Shown here: positions 43,260 to 43,313 of the stretch, piece by piece
How the letters are laid out: the number at the start of each line of letters is the position of its first letter
How positions within the stretch are numbered: position 1 is the first letter of the stretch
The notes under the pieces: generated by a model
What the model was told of the DNA's origin: nothing
Seen by the model: the letters and a program-made list of their open reading frames with translations, nothing else
The model's database searches: none
NCBI GenBank assembly: GCA_012720075.1
Contig: JAAXZE010000204.1
Coordinates: forward strand, 1 to 43,313
Source: Clostridia bacterium
GTDB lineage: Bacteria; Bacillota; Peptococcia; Peptococcales; BICA1-8
DNA length: 43,313 nucleotides
Reading direction: 5' to 3'
Made by a program: the position numbers and the translations under genes

Positions 43260-43313
43260 ATGAGTGATGCTTTGGGGTTTATTGAAACATATAGCTTAGT
43301 ATCGGTTCTGGAA
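43260..43313 (+). CDS. Second BMC shell protein, N-terminal fragment
   Basis: Only 18 codons are visible before the window ends. They read SDALGFIETYSLVSVLE after the ATG, the typical first strand and helix of a BMC-H domain. It starts 36 bp after the previous shell gene and differs from it in sequence, so it is a distinct paralogue. The ribosome site is weak (AAAGGGG about 14 bases upstream). Confidence 0.85.
   Translation, partial: MSDALGFIETYSLVSVLE

Noticed and set aside
1-43313. CRISPR array, tRNA or rRNA genes, prophage
   Set aside because: No regularly spaced short repeats, no cloverleaf or rRNA signature, and no phage structural or integrase genes were seen.

Overview
The window looks like a low-to-medium GC, Gram-positive, probably spore-forming anaerobe of the Bacillota (Peptococcaceae/Desulfotomaculum-like grade; genus not determinable here). 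The basis is a tRNA-sensing T-box leader, a Spo0E-type phosphatase, strong AGGAGG-type ribosome sites, many intrinsic terminators, an AcoR-type sigma-54 activator and a bacterial microcompartment (BMC) operon. No rRNA, tRNA, CRISPR array, phage or intact insertion sequence was seen.

Layout. (1) 1-2900, minus strand: a T-box leader (specifier read as UUC, Phe) controls a HisC-family aminotransferase and a YkvI-type membrane protein; a roughly 200-bp repeat lies beyond their 3' end. (2) 3045-13308, plus strand: a signalling block with a double-receiver LuxR regulator and cytoplasmic histidine kinase, a Spo0E-like protein, an RsbW-like kinase, an HD-GYP protein, a PAS-PAS-PP2C phosphatase, two chemoreceptors and a STAS antagonist. 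(3) 13519-14691: aldo/keto reductase with C-terminal ferredoxin cysteines. (4) 15013-31434: a sigma-54 activator, then, behind a near-consensus -24/-12 promoter, a molybdopterin-binding protein and a Desulfovibrio gigas MOP-type aldehyde oxidoreductase. These are followed by a maturation/redox cluster like the Desulfovibrio DVU_1551-1559 set: FAD/Fe-S oxidoreductase, small redox protein, methyltransferase, C_GCAxxG_C_C protein, XdhC, NTP transferase-HD, radical SAM protein, PaaK-like ligase, histidine phosphatase and two small proteins. (5) 31760-34550: pentaheme lipoprotein and a chemoreceptor with a c-type heme site in its sensor domain. (6) 34574-36446: an NAD(P)-aldehyde dehydrogenase behind a molybdenum-cofactor (Moco) riboswitch. 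(7) 36581-36779: second copy of the repeat. (8) 36804-43313: two genes that together make up a split Tm-1 protein (minus strand), then a cytoplasmic AP-superfamily phosphodiesterase, thioredoxin, a thioredoxin reductase with a degenerate thioredoxin domain, and BMC shell genes running off the end.

How they work together. The strongest theme is aldehyde oxidation with two interchangeable enzymes. The Moco-dependent oxidoreductase has its own sigma-54 activator and maturation genes. The Moco-independent dehydrogenase has a leader whose pairings predict expression only when Moco is scarce. Chemotaxis and heme-based sensing genes surround this metabolism. The BMC operon at the right edge is only partly visible, so its substrate cannot be assigned.
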